64,000 nt of DNA, from NCBI RefSeq assembly GCF_900110855.1, contig NZ_FOFA01000006.1, positions 124,001 to 188,000 on the forward strand, in the 5' to 3' direction. The position numbers and the translations under genes are program-made. Each line of letters starts with the position of its first letter. Position 1 is the stretch's first letter. Source of the DNA: Microlunatus flavus (lineage in GTDB: Bacteria; Actinomycetota; Actinomycetes; Propionibacteriales; Propionibacteriaceae). The notes below the pieces were generated by a model. That model ran no database searches, was not told the origin of the DNA, and worked only from the letters and a program-made list of their open reading frames with translations. Of this stretch, positions 53,471-63,365 are shown piece by piece.

Positions 53471-54481
53471 TCAGTCCGTCGACCACCCGTCGAGGACCTC
53501 GCCCAGCACCTGCGCCGTGACCGAGCCGGAGAACCCGCGTCGCGCCAGCGCGCCGCCCAGGCGGCGGTAGGCCACCTCGCGCTCCAGGCCGGCCATCGTG
53601 CGGGCCTTCCGTTGCGCGAGGTCGAGGGCCGCCCGGTGCTCGTCTCCCCCGTCGACGGCCTCCAGCGCCTCCTCGATCACGTCGCGGTCGACCCCCTTGG
53701 TCTGCAGCTCGCGCCGCAGCGCCGTACGGCTCAGGTGCCGACGCTGCTGCCGCGAGGCCACCCAGTCGCGCGAGAACGCGACGTCGTCGACCAGGCCGAC
53801 CTCCGTCATGCGGTCGAGGACGGCGCTCGCCGCCTCCTCCGGCACCTCCCGGCTCGTCAGCGCACGCGCCAGCTCGGTCCTCGTCCGCGCCGACGCCGCC
53901 AGCTTGCGCAGCACGATCGTCCGGGCGACCTCCTCGGGGTCGGCGTCCGGGTCGAGGCCGGCCGGTGCCGACCCACGGCCGGGGCCAGGGCTCCCCCCGC
54001 TCGCGACACCCGACCGTCGCGACCCCTCGCGCCGACCACGACGCCCTCGGCCACCCCGACGCTCGCCGCGGTCTCCGTCGTCGTCCTGCTCGACGTCGTC
54101 GCCGACCCCGAGATCCGCGAAAGACCCGGCCGCTGAGACTCTGACGGGCTCACCCTCGACCTCGACCTCAGGCTCGGTCGAACTCTCGACCTCTCCTCGA
54201 GACCTGGACCGTCGCCGACCAGCCGCGACCGTCGAGCGCCGTCCAGCCGTAGGAAGGACCGTCTCGACCTCCGGAGCCTCGACGCCGTGACCCCTCAGCC
54301 AGGCGCGGGCCACGTCGACCTGGTCGGCCGGTCCGGTCGACTCAGTTGCGGCCGCCTCAGCCGGTGCGTCGCCGTCAGCGCCCTCGCGCCGCTCGGTCGC
54401 GTCCACGCCGCGCCTCCTCCTGCTGTGGGACTCGTCGCTGGTCTCGCCGCCGCCCGTGGCCGTGACCGCCAAGGTCCCCAC
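53471..54481 (-). CDS. recX: Recombination regulator RecX with long N-terminal extension
   Basis: 336 residues from GTG 54481, about twice the usual RecX. The RecX three-helix repeats start near 182: DPEEVARTIVLRKLAASARTRTELARALTSREVPEEAASAVLDRMTEVGLVDDVAFSRDWV, followed by RHLSRTALRRELQTKGVDRDVIEEAL and the final YRRLGGALARRGFSGSVTAQVLGEVL. The N-terminal 180 residues are low complexity (SR-, E- and G/R-rich) and probably disordered. The true start could lie further downstream. RecX inhibits RecA filaments; it lies 250 bp after recA in the same direction. Confidence 0.88.
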   Translation of the reverse strand: MGTLAVTATGGGETSDESHSRRRRGVDATERREGADGDAPAEAAATESTGPADQVDVARAWLRGHGVEAPEVETVLPTAGRRSTVAAGRRRSRSRGEVESSTEPEVEVEGEPVRVSAAGSFADLGVGDDVEQDDDGDRGERRGGRGRRGRREGSRRSGVASGGSPGPGRGSAPAGLDPDADPEEVARTIVLRKLAASARTRTELARALTSREVPEEAASAVLDRMTEVGLVDDVAFSRDWVASRQQRRHLSRTALRRELQTKGVDRDVIEEALEAVDGGDEHRAALDLAQRKARTMAGLEREVAYRRLGGALARRGFSGSVTAQVLGEVLDGWSTD

Positions 54482-54576
54482 CCGTCACGCGTCGCGCGTC
54501 GAGGTCGGGTGGGCGGTTCCCGAGGTCGGCGAGCCTCCCGGCCAATGAACCAGTGACTCCGCACGCGCGACCCCGA

Positions 54577-54593
54577 CCCCAGTTGTGCTGGGG
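54577..54593 (-). terminator. Hairpin between recA and recX
   Basis: CCCCAG-TTGTG-CTGGGG is a 6-bp GC-rich stem with a 5-nt loop, extendable with mismatches. It lies about 140 nt after the recA stop and before recX, and may limit recX expression relative to recA. Confidence 0.5.
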
Positions 54594-54731
54594 CCGCGAC
54601 CGCTCGCGGTCGCCGCACCCGACGGGTCAGCCGCGAGCAGCCGGAACCTTTCCCGCCAGGGGAGCGTCCCGACCACCCTCGGTCAGACCGGAAGCCGGAC
54701 GCGGCGGGCGCATCCGTCCGCCGCCGGCGAC

Positions 54732-55778
54732 CTAGAAGTCGACCTCGCCGGTCACCGGGTCGACCCCGGCCGGGGCGTCGACCCGCGGGCCGATCCCCAT
54801 CTTCTCCTTGATCTTCTTCTCGAGCTCGTCGGCGAGGTCGGGGTTGGTCTTGAGGTAGGTGCGGGCGTTCTCCTTGCCCTGCCCCAGCTGGTCGGCCTCG
54901 TAGGTGAACCACGCGCCGGCCTTGCGGACGATGCCGCAGTCGACGCCCAGGTCGATCAGGCTGCCCTCGCGGCTGATGCCACGGCCGTACAGGATGTCGA
55001 ACTCGGCCTGCTTGAAGGGCGGGGCCACCTTGTTCTTGACGACCTTGACCCGGGTGCGGTTGCCGACCATCTCCTGGCCGTCCTTGAGCGTCTCGATGCG
55101 GCGGACGTCAAGGCGGATCGAGGAGTAGAACTTCAGCGCGCGACCACCCGTGGTGGTCTCGGGCGAGCCGAACATGACGCCGATCTTCTCGCGCAGCTGG
55201 TTGATGAAGATGGCCGTCGTGCCGGCGCCGCTGAGCGCACCGGTCATCTTGCGCAGCGCCTGGCTCATCAGCCGGGCCTGGAGGCCGACATGGCTGTCGC
55301 CCATCTCGCCCTCGATCTCCGCGCGCGGGGTCAGCGCGGCGACCGAGTCGATGACGATGAGCGCCAGCGCACCGGACCGCACCAGCATGTCGGCGATCTC
55401 GAGGGCCTGCTCGCCGTTGTCCGGCTGGCTCACGAGCAGCGAGTCGGTGTCGACGCCGAGCCGGGCGGCGTAGTCGGGGTCGAGCGCGTGCTCGGCGTCG
55501 ATGAAGGCGCAGATGCCGCCCGCCGCCTGCGCGTTGGCGATCGCGTGCAGCGCGACCGTCGTCTTTCCGCTGGACTCGGGGCCGTAGATCTCGATCACGC
55601 GTCCGCGGGGCAGCCCGCCGATGCCGAGCGCGACGTCGAGCGCGATCGAGCCCGTGGGGATCACCTCGATCGGGGCGCGCACCTCGTCCCCGAGGCGCAT
55701 CACCGAACCCTTGCCGTACTGCTTGTCGATCTGCGCGAGTGCTGACTCGAGTGCCTTGTCGCGGTCACCTGCGGCCAT
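54732..55778 (-). CDS. recA: Recombinase RecA
   Basis: 348 residues from ATG 55778. Walker [11 protein letters not shown] (66-75), Walker [11 protein letters not shown], the L1 loop near [17 protein letters not shown]2 in [30 protein letters not shown], and a short acidic C-terminus. No intein is present. Catalyses strand exchange and LexA self-cleavage. A LexA box lies 163 bp upstream of the start, so it has a long leader. Confidence 0.98.
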   Translation of the reverse strand: MAAGDRDKALESALAQIDKQYGKGSVMRLGDEVRAPIEVIPTGSIALDVALGIGGLPRGRVIEIYGPESSGKTTVALHAIANAQAAGGICAFIDAEHALDPDYAARLGVDTDSLLVSQPDNGEQALEIADMLVRSGALALIVIDSVAALTPRAEIEGEMGDSHVGLQARLMSQALRKMTGALSGAGTTAIFINQLREKIGVMFGSPETTTGGRALKFYSSIRLDVRRIETLKDGQEMVGNRTRVKVVKNKVAPPFKQAEFDILYGRGISREGSLIDLGVDCGIVRKAGAWFTYEADQLGQGKENARTYLKTNPDLADELEKKIKEKMGIGPRVDAPAGVDPVTGEVDF

Positions 55779-55940
55779 CGTGGTCCTCTTCCTTCGCCCG
55801 TGGGGCCTCGTGTCGTCGCCTCGCGGCGTGACTGCTGTGGTCGTTGTCAGGGACTGTAGGGACGGGCACTGACAACCGGCCGCCCTCGGCACCCGACCTG
55901 TGGAGAACTCCGGTCGCGGCGCCGAACGGTGGACAACTTA

Positions 55941-55956
55941 CCGAACACGTGTTCGA
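55941..55956 (-). promoter_or_regulatory. LexA box upstream of recA
   Basis: CCGAACACGTGTTCGA (minus strand TCGAACACGTGTTCGG) matches the SOS consensus with one mismatch. It is 163 bp before the recA ATG and close to the divergent DinB-fold gene at 56111. Confidence 0.85.
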
Positions 55957-56110
55957 CAGGCTAGGCGACACGCCACGTCCGGCGAGCCTTCTGCGAGCGG
56001 GCTCCGGACAGGGCCGGCGACGGCACGCCTCCCGCCCCGGGACGGACGCAGGGGACGTCAGAGCGGCCGCGGCACTGGTCGCGCGGGTCGCCCTGGTCCA
56101 CGATGGGGCG

Positions 56111-56695
56111 ATGAGCACCAGCCTGCCCGACGCCGTCGTCGGCGCCTGCGACGCGGTCGACGCCGCGCTCGCCGACCTGCCCGCCACCGACCTGGACGCG
56201 CGCACGCCGTGCGCCGACTTCGCGCTGCGGGCGCTCGTCGAGCACTTCGTCGGCACGAGCGGTGCGATGGCGAGGCTCGGCGTCGGCGAGCCGCTGGACC
56301 CCGAGGACCCGTGGGGCGGCGGCGACCACGCGACCGAGGGCGACTGGGTGGGACGGCTGCGCGAGAACCTCGCCCGCATCGCCGAGGGCTGGGGCCGGCC
56401 CGAGGCGTGGGAGGGCGAGGCGCAGGTGGGCGGCAACGCCATGCCGCGCCCGATGCTGGGTCAGATGGCCCTGATCGAGGTGGCCACCCACGGCTGGGAC
56501 GTCGCCCGCTCGGCCGGTCGCGACGTCCGGCTCGACCCCGGTGTCGCGGACGCGCTGGACGACGCGGCGGCGCAGACGGCAGAGCTCGGCCGCCGGATGG
56601 GGGCGTACGGGCCGGAGGTCCACGTCGGCCCCGACGCCGACGGCCTCGCGCGGGCGCTGGGCCGGACGGGCCGGGACCCCGCCTGGCGCGGCTGA
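56111..56695 (+). CDS. TIGR03086 family metal-binding protein (mycothiol-transferase/DinB fold)
   Basis: 194 residues. The N-terminal helix-bundle carries DLDARTPCADFALRALVEHFVGTSGAMARL with the metal-ligand His, and MALIEVATHGWDVARSAGRDVRLDPGVADAL supplies the second His pair of the MDMPI (mycothiol-dependent maleylpyruvate isomerase-like) fold. Mycothiol or bacillithiol S-transferase activity is possible. It is divergent from recA. Confidence 0.85.
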   Translation: MSTSLPDAVVGACDAVDAALADLPATDLDARTPCADFALRALVEHFVGTSGAMARLGVGEPLDPEDPWGGGDHATEGDWVGRLRENLARIAEGWGRPEAWEGEAQVGGNAMPRPMLGQMALIEVATHGWDVARSAGRDVRLDPGVADALDDAAAQTAELGRRMGAYGPEVHVGPDADGLARALGRTGRDPAWRG

Positions 56696-56723
56696 GCGCC
56701 CGCGGGTGGCCCGCCGCCCCGGC

Positions 56724-56918
56724 TCAGCGCTCGCGGGCCGGCAGCTCGAGGGCGGCCCAGGCGGCGCGCCAGATGTCCTTGCTCGCCACGCCGGCGGCGA
56801 GGGCCTCGACGACCGTCCGTCCGCCGAGGTCGCCCAGGCTCTGCTCGGCGGCCCACACGCGGTAGTAGCCCGCGCCGAGGTGCTGCTGCAGTCGCGCCCA
56901 GAGCTCGGTCTCCTTCAC
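56724..56918 (-). CDS. DUF3046 protein
   Basis: 64 residues from GTG 56918: KETELWARLQQHLGAGYYRVWAAEQSLGDLGGRTVVEALAAGVASKDIWRAAW matches DUF3046, a small actinobacterial family that is usually found next to recA, as here. Its function is unknown. A longer frame upstream exists but lacks the family start. Confidence 0.88.
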   Translation of the reverse strand: MKETELWARLQQHLGAGYYRVWAAEQSLGDLGGRTVVEALAAGVASKDIWRAAWAALELPARER

Positions 56919-57054
56919 GCCCACCACCCCGCCGCTCGTCCGGGCGCGCGGTGCGCCCGGCACGCCACCGTAGCCCCCGCGCGCCCCGCGACCCACGGCC
57001 CGTGGACCCGGTCACCGTCCGCTGCGGGCACAACTGTCGGACCACGCGGGCAAG

Positions 57055-60000
57055 ATGGACGACGTGACCACGACCGCCGCGCCCGCCCACCCGCTGGACG
57101 GCTTCACGCCGGCGACGGCGACGTGGTTCCGGGAGGTGTTCGCGGAGCCCACCGGGGCGCAGCGGGGCGCGTGGGACAGCATCGCCGCCGGCCGCAACGC
57201 CCTCGTCGTCGCCCCGACCGGCTCGGGCAAGACGCTCGCGGCCTTCCTGTGGGCGCTGGACGAGCTGACGCGGGAGCCGGTGCCGGCACCCAAGGAGCGG
57301 TGCCGCGTCCTCTACGTCTCCCCGCTCAAGGCGCTCGCGGTCGACGTGGAGCGCAACCTGAGGGCACCCCTGACCGGGATCACCCAGACCGCGCTGCGGC
57401 TCGGTCAGACCCCGCCCAGCGTGACCGTCGGCGTGCGCTCCGGCGACACCAGCCCGGCCGAGCGGCGCGCCATCGCCAGCCGCCCGCCGGACATCCTCAT
57501 CACGACACCCGAGTCGCTGTTCCTCATGCTGACCTCGTCGGCGCGCGAGGTGCTGCGCTCGGTCCGCACCGTCATCGTCGACGAGGTCCACGCGCTGGCC
57601 GGCAGCAAGCGCGGCGCGCACCTCGCCGTCTCCATCGAGCGCCTCGAGGCCCTCGTGCAGGAGTCCGGGTCCGGGCGGCCGCTGCAGCGGATCGGCCTGT
57701 CGGCGACGGTCCGGCCGGCCTCCCGGGTCGCCGCGTACCTGGGTGGTCCCTACGACGTCGACGTCGTCGCGCCGCCGGCGGAGAAGCGCTGGGACCTCGA
57801 CATCGTCGTGCCGGTCGAGGACATGAGCGACCTCGGGGCGTCCTCCGCGCCGGGAGCGGTCACCCTCGACTCCGAGCAGCCGGCCCGGGCGCCGTCGATC
57901 TGGCCCCACGTGGAGAACCGGATCCTGGACGTCATCGAGCAGCACCGCTCGACCATCGTCTTCGCCAACTCGCGTCGGCTGGCGGAGCGCCTCACCTCCC
58001 ACCTCAACGAGCTGCACGCCGAACGCCTGCAGGCGACGGCCGAGGCAGACGCCGCCGCCCAGGCGGAGGTGGACGCTGACGCTGACGCTGACGACGTCGA
58101 CCCCCACGACACCGACGCCGACGACGCCGATGACTCCGAGGACGCCGAGGACCGGCTCGCGGACGTCGGGGCGCCGTCCCTGGCCGCCCCGCCCCGCCCG
58201 ACGCGGCCGCCGGCGCAGGTGATGGCGCAGTCGGGCGCGTCGAGCGGTCACGACGGCACCTGGTCGCCCGTCGTCGCCCGCGCGCACCACGGCTCGGTGA
58301 GCAAGGAGCAGCGTGCCCAGATCGAGGCCGACCTCAAGTCGGGTCAGCTGCCGTGCGTGGTCGCGACGTCCTCCCTCGAGCTGGGCATCGACATGGGCGC
58401 CGTGGACGTCGTCGTCCAGGTCGAGGCGCCGCCCTCGGTGGCGAGCGGCCTGCAGCGCGTCGGCCGCGCCGGCCACCAGGTCGGCGCGGTCTCGCGCGGC
58501 GTCTTCTTCCCCAACCACCGCGGCGACCTGATCGAGTCGGCGGTCGTCGTCGAGCGCATGCGCGCCGGGGCGATCGAGGAGGTCGCGGAGCTGCGCAACC
58601 CGCTCGACGTCCTGGCCCAGCAGGTCGTGGCGTCCGTCGCGATGGAGGAGACCAAGGTCGACGAGCTGTACGCGCTCGTGCGGCGCGCCGGGGTGTTCCG
58701 CGACCTGCCGTGGAGCGCGTACGAGTCCGTCCTCGACATGCTCAGCGGGCGCTACCCGTCGGAGGACTTCGCCGAGCTGCGGCCCCGCATCGTCTGGCAG
58801 CGCGACACCGGTGTGCTCACCTCCCGCCCCGGGGCGCAGCGGCTCGCCGTCACCTCGGGCGGCACCATCCCCGACCGCGGCATGTTCGGCGTGTTCCTCG
58901 TCGGCGAGGGCAACGCCTCCGGGCGCCACGAGGCCGGCCGCCGGGTGGGCGAGCTCGACGAGGAGATGGTCTACGAGACCCGCGTCAGCGACGTCTTCAC
59001 CCTCGGCACGACCAGCTGGCGGGTCGAGGCCATCACCCACGACCAGGTCCTGGTCTCCCCCGCCCCGGGCGTGCCCGGGCGGCTGCCCTTCTGGAAGGGC
59101 GACGCCCCCGGGCGCCCCCTGGAGCTCGGCCGGGCCTTCGGGTCGTTCGTCCGCGAGGTCGGGAGCCTGGCGCCGGAGCAGGCGGAGGCGCGGCTGGCCG
59201 AGGCGGGGCTCGACGACTTCGCCGCCGGCAACCTGCTCACCTACCTGCGCGAGCAGCAGGCCGCGACCGGCTCGCTGCCGACCGACTCCACCATCGTGTT
59301 CGAACGCTTCCGTGACGAGCTGGGCGACTGGCGCGTCTGCGTGCACTCCGCGCTGGGCACCGGCGTCCTCACGCCGTGGGCCCTCGCCGTCGAGCGCGCG
59401 GCCCGCGAGCGCTACGGCCTCGAGGTCCAGGCGACCGCCACCAACGACGGCATGGTGCTGCGCGTCCCCGACACCGAGTCGGCTCCGCCCGGAGCGGACC
59501 TCATCGTGCTCGACCCCGAGACGATCGAGAGCGTCGTGACCGACGAGGTCGGCGGCTCCGCGCTGTTCGCCTCGCGGTTCCGCGAGTGCGCCGCCCGGGC
59601 CCTGCTGCTGCCCCGCCGCGACCCCAAGTCGCGCTCGCCGCTGTGGCAGCAGCGGATGCGGTCGGCCCAGCTGCTGAGCGTCGCGGCGCAGTACCCGGAG
59701 TTCCCCATCGTCCTGGAGACGATGCGCGAGTGCCTGACCGACGTCTTCGACCTCGACGGGCTGCTCGACGTGCAGCGCCAGATGGCCTCGCGCGCCGTCC
59801 GGGTCATCGAGGTGGAGACCTCGGAGGCGTCGCCCTTCGCCCGCTCGCTGCTCTTCGGCTACGTCGGCGCCTTCGTCTACGAGGGGGACGTCCCGCTCGC
59901 GGAGAAGAAGGCGGCCGCGCTCTCGCTCGACGCCACCCTGCTCGCCGAGCTGCTCGGCAAGGACGGCCTCAAGCAGCTGCTCGACGGCGACGTCATCGCC

Positions 60001-61809
60001 AGCACCGAGGCCGACCTCCAGGGTCTCAGCGCCGAACGGCAGGCGACCGACGCCGAGCGGCTCTACGACCTCGTCCGCACGGCCGGACCGTTCACACGTC
60101 CCGAGCTGCGGCTGCGCTCGGCCGAGGGCTTCGACCCCGGGCCGGCCGTGGAGACCCTCCTCCTGGACCGCCGCCTGGTCGAGGTGCGCATCGCCGGCCA
60201 GCCGATGGTCGCCGTCGCCGAGGACGTCCCGCGGCTGCGCGACGGGCTCGGCGTGCCCGTCCCGCCCGGCGTGGCCGCGAGCTTCACGGAACCGTCGGCG
60301 CACCCCATCGAAGACCTCGTCCTGCGCTGGGCCCGCACCCACGGACCCTTCCTCGCCGCGACCGTCGCCACGCGCTACGGGCTCGGCCGGGCGGTCGTCG
60401 AGGCGGCCTGCGACAGCCTGGTCGCGGCGGGCACCGTGGTCGCCGGGTCGTTCGTCGAGCTCGGCGACGCCGAGGCGGACCGCCGCCAGTACTGCCACGG
60501 CAAGGTCCTGGCGCTCGTCAAGCGCCGGACGCTGGCGGCGCTGCGCCGCGAGGTCGAGCCGGTGGAGCAGGTGGCGTACAGCCGCTTCCTCACCGACTGG
60601 CAGGGCGTCGGTTCGGGCACCCGCGGCACCGACGCCGTCCTGGCCGTGCTCGAGCAGCTCGACGGCTGCGCCGTGCCCGCCAGCGCCGTGGAGACGCTGA
60701 TCCTGCCGGCGCGGGTCGCCGACTACCGCCCGGCGATGCTCGACGAGCTGATGACGGCCGGCGAGATCGGCTGGGTGGGCGACGGGGCGATCGGCGACAA
60801 CGACGGGTGGGTGCGCTTCGTCGTGTCCGGCAGCGAGCCGCCCCGGGCCGGCGCGGAACCGTCGCACTACCGCGGCCAGGAGCTGCTGGCCGCGCTGGAC
60901 GCGGGAGGGGCGCGGTTCTTCGACGCGATCCTGCCCGTCGGCGTGACCGACCGCGAGGAGTACGTCGCGGCCCTGTGGGACCTCGCGTGGGCGGGGCTGG
61001 TCACCTCCGACACGTTCAACCCCGTACGGGCGCTCGTGGGCGGCGGCGGTGCGCACCGCAAGTCGTCACGTCCGACGGTCCGCACCCACCGGGCGCGGCT
61101 CAGCGGCCAGGGGCTGCGGCGCCCGACCCGGACGCCCCGGATCAGCTCCCCCGCCACGGCGGGCCGGTGGTCCCTCGTCGAACGTTCGCCGGGGACGCCC
61201 GCCGAAGAGCTGGCGGGTCACGTCTTCGGCCTGCTCGACCGCTACGGCGTCGTCACGCGCGGGACGGTGCTGACCGAGGACGTCGACGGCGGCTTCGGCG
61301 CGGCCTACCGCGCGATGGCCACGATGGAGGAGACCGGCCAGTGCCGGCGCGGCTACTTCGTCGAGGGCCTGGGCGCCGCGCAGTTCGCCCTCAGCGGCGC
61401 CGTGGACCGGCTGCGCGGGCAGCAGGGCGAGCCGGACGTGCCGACCGCCCTGGTCCTGGCGGCGTGCGACCCGGCCAACGCGTACGGCGCCGGGCTGCCC
61501 TGGCCCGAGCGGGAGGGGCACCGGCCCGGGCGCAAGGCGGGAGCGCTGGTCGTCCTCGTCGACGGCGCCCTGGTCTTCTACGTCGAGCGGGGCGGCAAGA
61601 CCCTGCTGTCCTTCACCGAGGACGAGCAGCGGCTGCGGCCGGCCGCGGTGGCGCTGGCCACGGCGGTCCAGCAGGGCCACCTGGGCAAGCTGACCGTCGA
61701 GCGGGCCGACGGCGGGCACGTCTTCGGTTCGGCGGGCGTGAGCACCGCGCTGCAGGAGGCCGGGTTCCGGATGACCCCGCAGGGGCTCCGGCTGCGTCCC
61801 TCGGTGTGA
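57055..61809 (+). CDS. lhr: Lhr family ATP-dependent helicase
   Basis: 1584 residues from ATG 57055; a GTG three codons later (57064) is an alternative, with CAAGAT 7 nt before it. Walker A PTGSGKT (54-60), DEVH (176-179), SATVRP, the second RecA domain with VATSSLELGIDMGAVDVVVQVEAPPS and QRVGRAGH. After that the Lhr core (winged-helix and SSO-like domains) and a long C-terminal extension (from about 860) occur as in bacterial Lhr (about 1500). An acidic insert of about 30 residues (near 340-372, Asp/Ala repeats) separates two halves of the helicase core. Lhr is a DNA-repair helicase unwinding RNA:DNA hybrids. Confidence 0.94.
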   Translation: MDDVTTTAAPAHPLDGFTPATATWFREVFAEPTGAQRGAWDSIAAGRNALVVAPTGSGKTLAAFLWALDELTREPVPAPKERCRVLYVSPLKALAVDVERNLRAPLTGITQTALRLGQTPPSVTVGVRSGDTSPAERRAIASRPPDILITTPESLFLMLTSSAREVLRSVRTVIVDEVHALAGSKRGAHLAVSIERLEALVQESGSGRPLQRIGLSATVRPASRVAAYLGGPYDVDVVAPPAEKRWDLDIVVPVEDMSDLGASSAPGAVTLDSEQPARAPSIWPHVENRILDVIEQHRSTIVFANSRRLAERLTSHLNELHAERLQATAEADAAAQAEVDADADADDVDPHDTDADDADDSEDAEDRLADVGAPSLAAPPRPTRPPAQVMAQSGASSGHDGTWSPVVARAHHGSVSKEQRAQIEADLKSGQLPCVVATSSLELGIDMGAVDVVVQVEAPPSVASGLQRVGRAGHQVGAVSRGVFFPNHRGDLIESAVVVERMRAGAIEEVAELRNPLDVLAQQVVASVAMEETKVDELYALVRRAGVFRDLPWSAYESVLDMLSGRYPSEDFAELRPRIVWQRDTGVLTSRPGAQRLAVTSGGTIPDRGMFGVFLVGEGNASGRHEAGRRVGELDEEMVYETRVSDVFTLGTTSWRVEAITHDQVLVSPAPGVPGRLPFWKGDAPGRPLELGRAFGSFVREVGSLAPEQAEARLAEAGLDDFAAGNLLTYLREQQAATGSLPTDSTIVFERFRDELGDWRVCVHSALGTGVLTPWALAVERAARERYGLEVQATATNDGMVLRVPDTESAPPGADLIVLDPETIESVVTDEVGGSALFASRFRECAARALLLPRRDPKSRSPLWQQRMRSAQLLSVAAQYPEFPIVLETMRECLTDVFDLDGLLDVQRQMASRAVRVIEVETSEASPFARSLLFGYVGAFVYEGDVPLAEKKAAALSLDATLLAELLGKDGLKQLLDGDVIASTEADLQGLSAERQATDAERLYDLVRTAGPFTRPELRLRSAEGFDPGPAVETLLLDRRLVEVRIAGQPMVAVAEDVPRLRDGLGVPVPPGVAASFTEPSAHPIEDLVLRWARTHGPFLAATVATRYGLGRAVVEAACDSLVAAGTVVAGSFVELGDAEADRRQYCHGKVLALVKRRTLAALRREVEPVEQVAYSRFLTDWQGVGSGTRGTDAVLAVLEQLDGCAVPASAVETLILPARVADYRPAMLDELMTAGEIGWVGDGAIGDNDGWVRFVVSGSEPPRAGAEPSHYRGQELLAALDAGGARFFDAILPVGVTDREEYVAALWDLAWAGLVTSDTFNPVRALVGGGGAHRKSSRPTVRTHRARLSGQGLRRPTRTPRISSPATAGRWSLVERSPGTPAEELAGHVFGLLDRYGVVTRGTVLTEDVDGGFGAAYRAMATMEETGQCRRGYFVEGLGAAQFALSGAVDRLRGQQGEPDVPTALVLAACDPANAYGAGLPWPEREGHRPGRKAGALVVLVDGALVFYVERGGKTLLSFTEDEQRLRPAAVALATAVQQGHLGKLTVERADGGHVFGSAGVSTALQEAGFRMTPQGLRLRPSV

Positions 61810-61884
61810 GGTCCGGCTGGGCCCTCGGGCCCGGCAGGACGGCGCCCGTCGGCCCGGGGCTCGGGCCCGGGCGTCACACGGGGA

Positions 61885-62202
61885 TCAGGCCGCGGCGGCC
61901 ATCGCGCGGACGCGCGGCAGGGCGGTGACGCGGCTGTCGAGGCTCTCGACGGCCGCCATCTTCTCGCTCGTCAGGTTGAGGACGACCGAGAGCGGCAGGT
62001 CGAGGGCCGCGCAGATGGAGGCGAGCAGCTCGCTCGACGCCTCCTTCTGGCCCCGCTCGACCTCGGACAGGTAGCCCAGGCTGACCCGGGCGGCCTTGGA
62101 GACCTCGCGCAGCGTGCGTCCCTGGTCGATGCGCGCCTCGCGCAGCGACTCCCCGATCAGCTCACGGACCAGCACCTGCTTGATCGGCGTCGGAGAGGAC
62201 AT
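61885..62202 (-). CDS. clgR: ClgR-like XRE-family regulator
   Basis: 105 residues. The helix-turn-helix is [51 protein letters not shown], the form typical of ClgR (activator of clpP/clpC and stress genes). The C-terminus ends in hydrophobic [12 protein letters not shown]; the Ala-rich end resembles ClgR's ClpP degron, which makes the protein unstable in unstressed cells. Order rimO-pgsA-cinA-clgR is conserved in actinobacteria. Confidence 0.9.
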   Translation of the reverse strand: MSSPTPIKQVLVRELIGESLREARIDQGRTLREVSKAARVSLGYLSEVERGQKEASSELLASICAALDLPLSVVLNLTSEKMAAVESLDSRVTALPRVRAMAAAA

Positions 62203-62274
62203 GGAGAAACTGTACCCACCGGGTGGTCAGCGCCAGAGCGCACCACGCTCAACCGCGGACGGACGCGGTCCGCG

Positions 62275-62760
62275 TCAGCCCAGGGCGGACGACGAGGCCG
62301 CCAGCGCGTCCAGCGCGAGGGCGAGCACGGCGTCCACGGTCTGCGCGCGGATCGCGTCGCGCGAGCCGGACAGGTGCAGCCGGCGGACCTCAGGCTCGGC
62401 ACCGGGCAGCGCGACGGCGACGTAGACCTCGCCGACCGGGTGGCCGTCCTGCGGGCTCGGTCCGGCCACGCCGGTCGTCGCCAGGCCGACGTCCGCCCCG
62501 CAGGCCCCGGCGACGCCACGGGCCAGGGCCGCCGCCGTCTCGGGGGCCACCGGGCCGTGCTCGGCGAGCAGGGCCTCGGGCACGCGGGCAAGCGTGGCCT
62601 TGAGGTCGGTGGCGTAGCAGACGACGCCCCCGCGGTAGACGTCGGAGGAACCCGCGACGGCGGTCAGGCCGGCGCCCACCAGGCCGCCGGTGAGCGACTC
62701 CGCCGTCGCCAGCGTGAGGCCCCGGCCCCGCAGGGTCTGGAGGACCTGGGCCGCGCTCAC
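62275..62760 (-). CDS. CinA-family nicotinamide-nucleotide amidohydrolase
   Basis: 161 residues from GTG 62760, which overlaps the pgsA stop by 4 nt (GTGA). The sequence LTLATAESLTGGLVGAGLTAVAGSSDVYRGGVVCYATDLK and VGLATTGVAGPSPQDGHPVGEVYVAV matches the C-terminal CinA (PncC) domain, which converts NMN to NaMN. The N-terminal CinA domain is absent. Precedes clgR. Confidence 0.93.
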   Translation of the reverse strand: MSAAQVLQTLRGRGLTLATAESLTGGLVGAGLTAVAGSSDVYRGGVVCYATDLKATLARVPEALLAEHGPVAPETAAALARGVAGACGADVGLATTGVAGPSPQDGHPVGEVYVAVALPGAEPEVRRLHLSGSRDAIRAQTVDAVLALALDALAASSSALG

Positions 62761-63365
62761 GCCGCCGGCCGGGCCGAACGGCGCAGACGCAGGGCGGAGC
62801 GGACGTAGTTGGCGCCGGTCAGGACCGTGAGGACCAGGGCGGCGACCATGACCACCCAGCCGACGACGTGGAGCCAGCCCAGGCCGGCGACCATCGTCAG
62901 GGGCAGCAGGAACAGGGTCAGGGCGACCGCCTGCAGCAGCGTCTTGAGCTTGCCGCCCCGGTCGGCGGCGATGACGCCGTAGCGGATCACCACGAACCGC
63001 AGCACGGTGATCCCCCACTCGCGCACCAGGATCACGATCGTGATCCACCACGGCAGCTCGCCGAGGACGGACAGCCCGATGAAGGCCATCCCGGTGAGCG
63101 CCTTGTCGGCGATCGGGTCGGCCAGCTTGCCGAAGCTGGTGACGAGGTCGTACTTGCGGGCCAGCTTGCCGTCGAGGGCGTCGGTGAGGATGGCGACCAC
63201 GAAGATCACCGTCGAGGCGACGCGCCACCCGACCGACTCCGGGTGCGCCAGCAGCGCCCAGGCGAACACGGGCACCATGACCAGCCGCAGGACGGTCAGC
63301 GCGTTGGGGACGTTCCAGGAGCTGACCTTGCGCGGCGCGGTCGGGGTGCCGGCCGTCGCGCTCAT
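62757..63365 (-). CDS. pgsA: CDP-diacylglycerol-glycerol-3-phosphate phosphatidyltransferase
   Basis: 202 residues with about five membrane helices. The CDP-alcohol phosphotransferase motif [27 protein letters not shown] gives the D-x2-D-G-x2-A-R-x8-G-x3-D-x3-D pattern. Makes phosphatidylglycerol phosphate. It overlaps rimO (ATGA) and cinA by 4 nt each, so the trio is translationally coupled. Confidence 0.95.
   Translation of the reverse strand: MSATAGTPTAPRKVSSWNVPNALTVLRLVMVPVFAWALLAHPESVGWRVASTVIFVVAILTDALDGKLARKYDLVTSFGKLADPIADKALTGMAFIGLSVLGELPWWITIVILVREWGITVLRFVVIRYGVIAADRGGKLKTLLQAVALTLFLLPLTMVAGLGWLHVVGWVVMVAALVLTVLTGANYVRSALRLRRSARPAA

Noticed and set aside
56461-61056. 1531-codon frame antisense to lhr
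   Set aside because: Shadow frame; the plus strand encodes a complete helicase.
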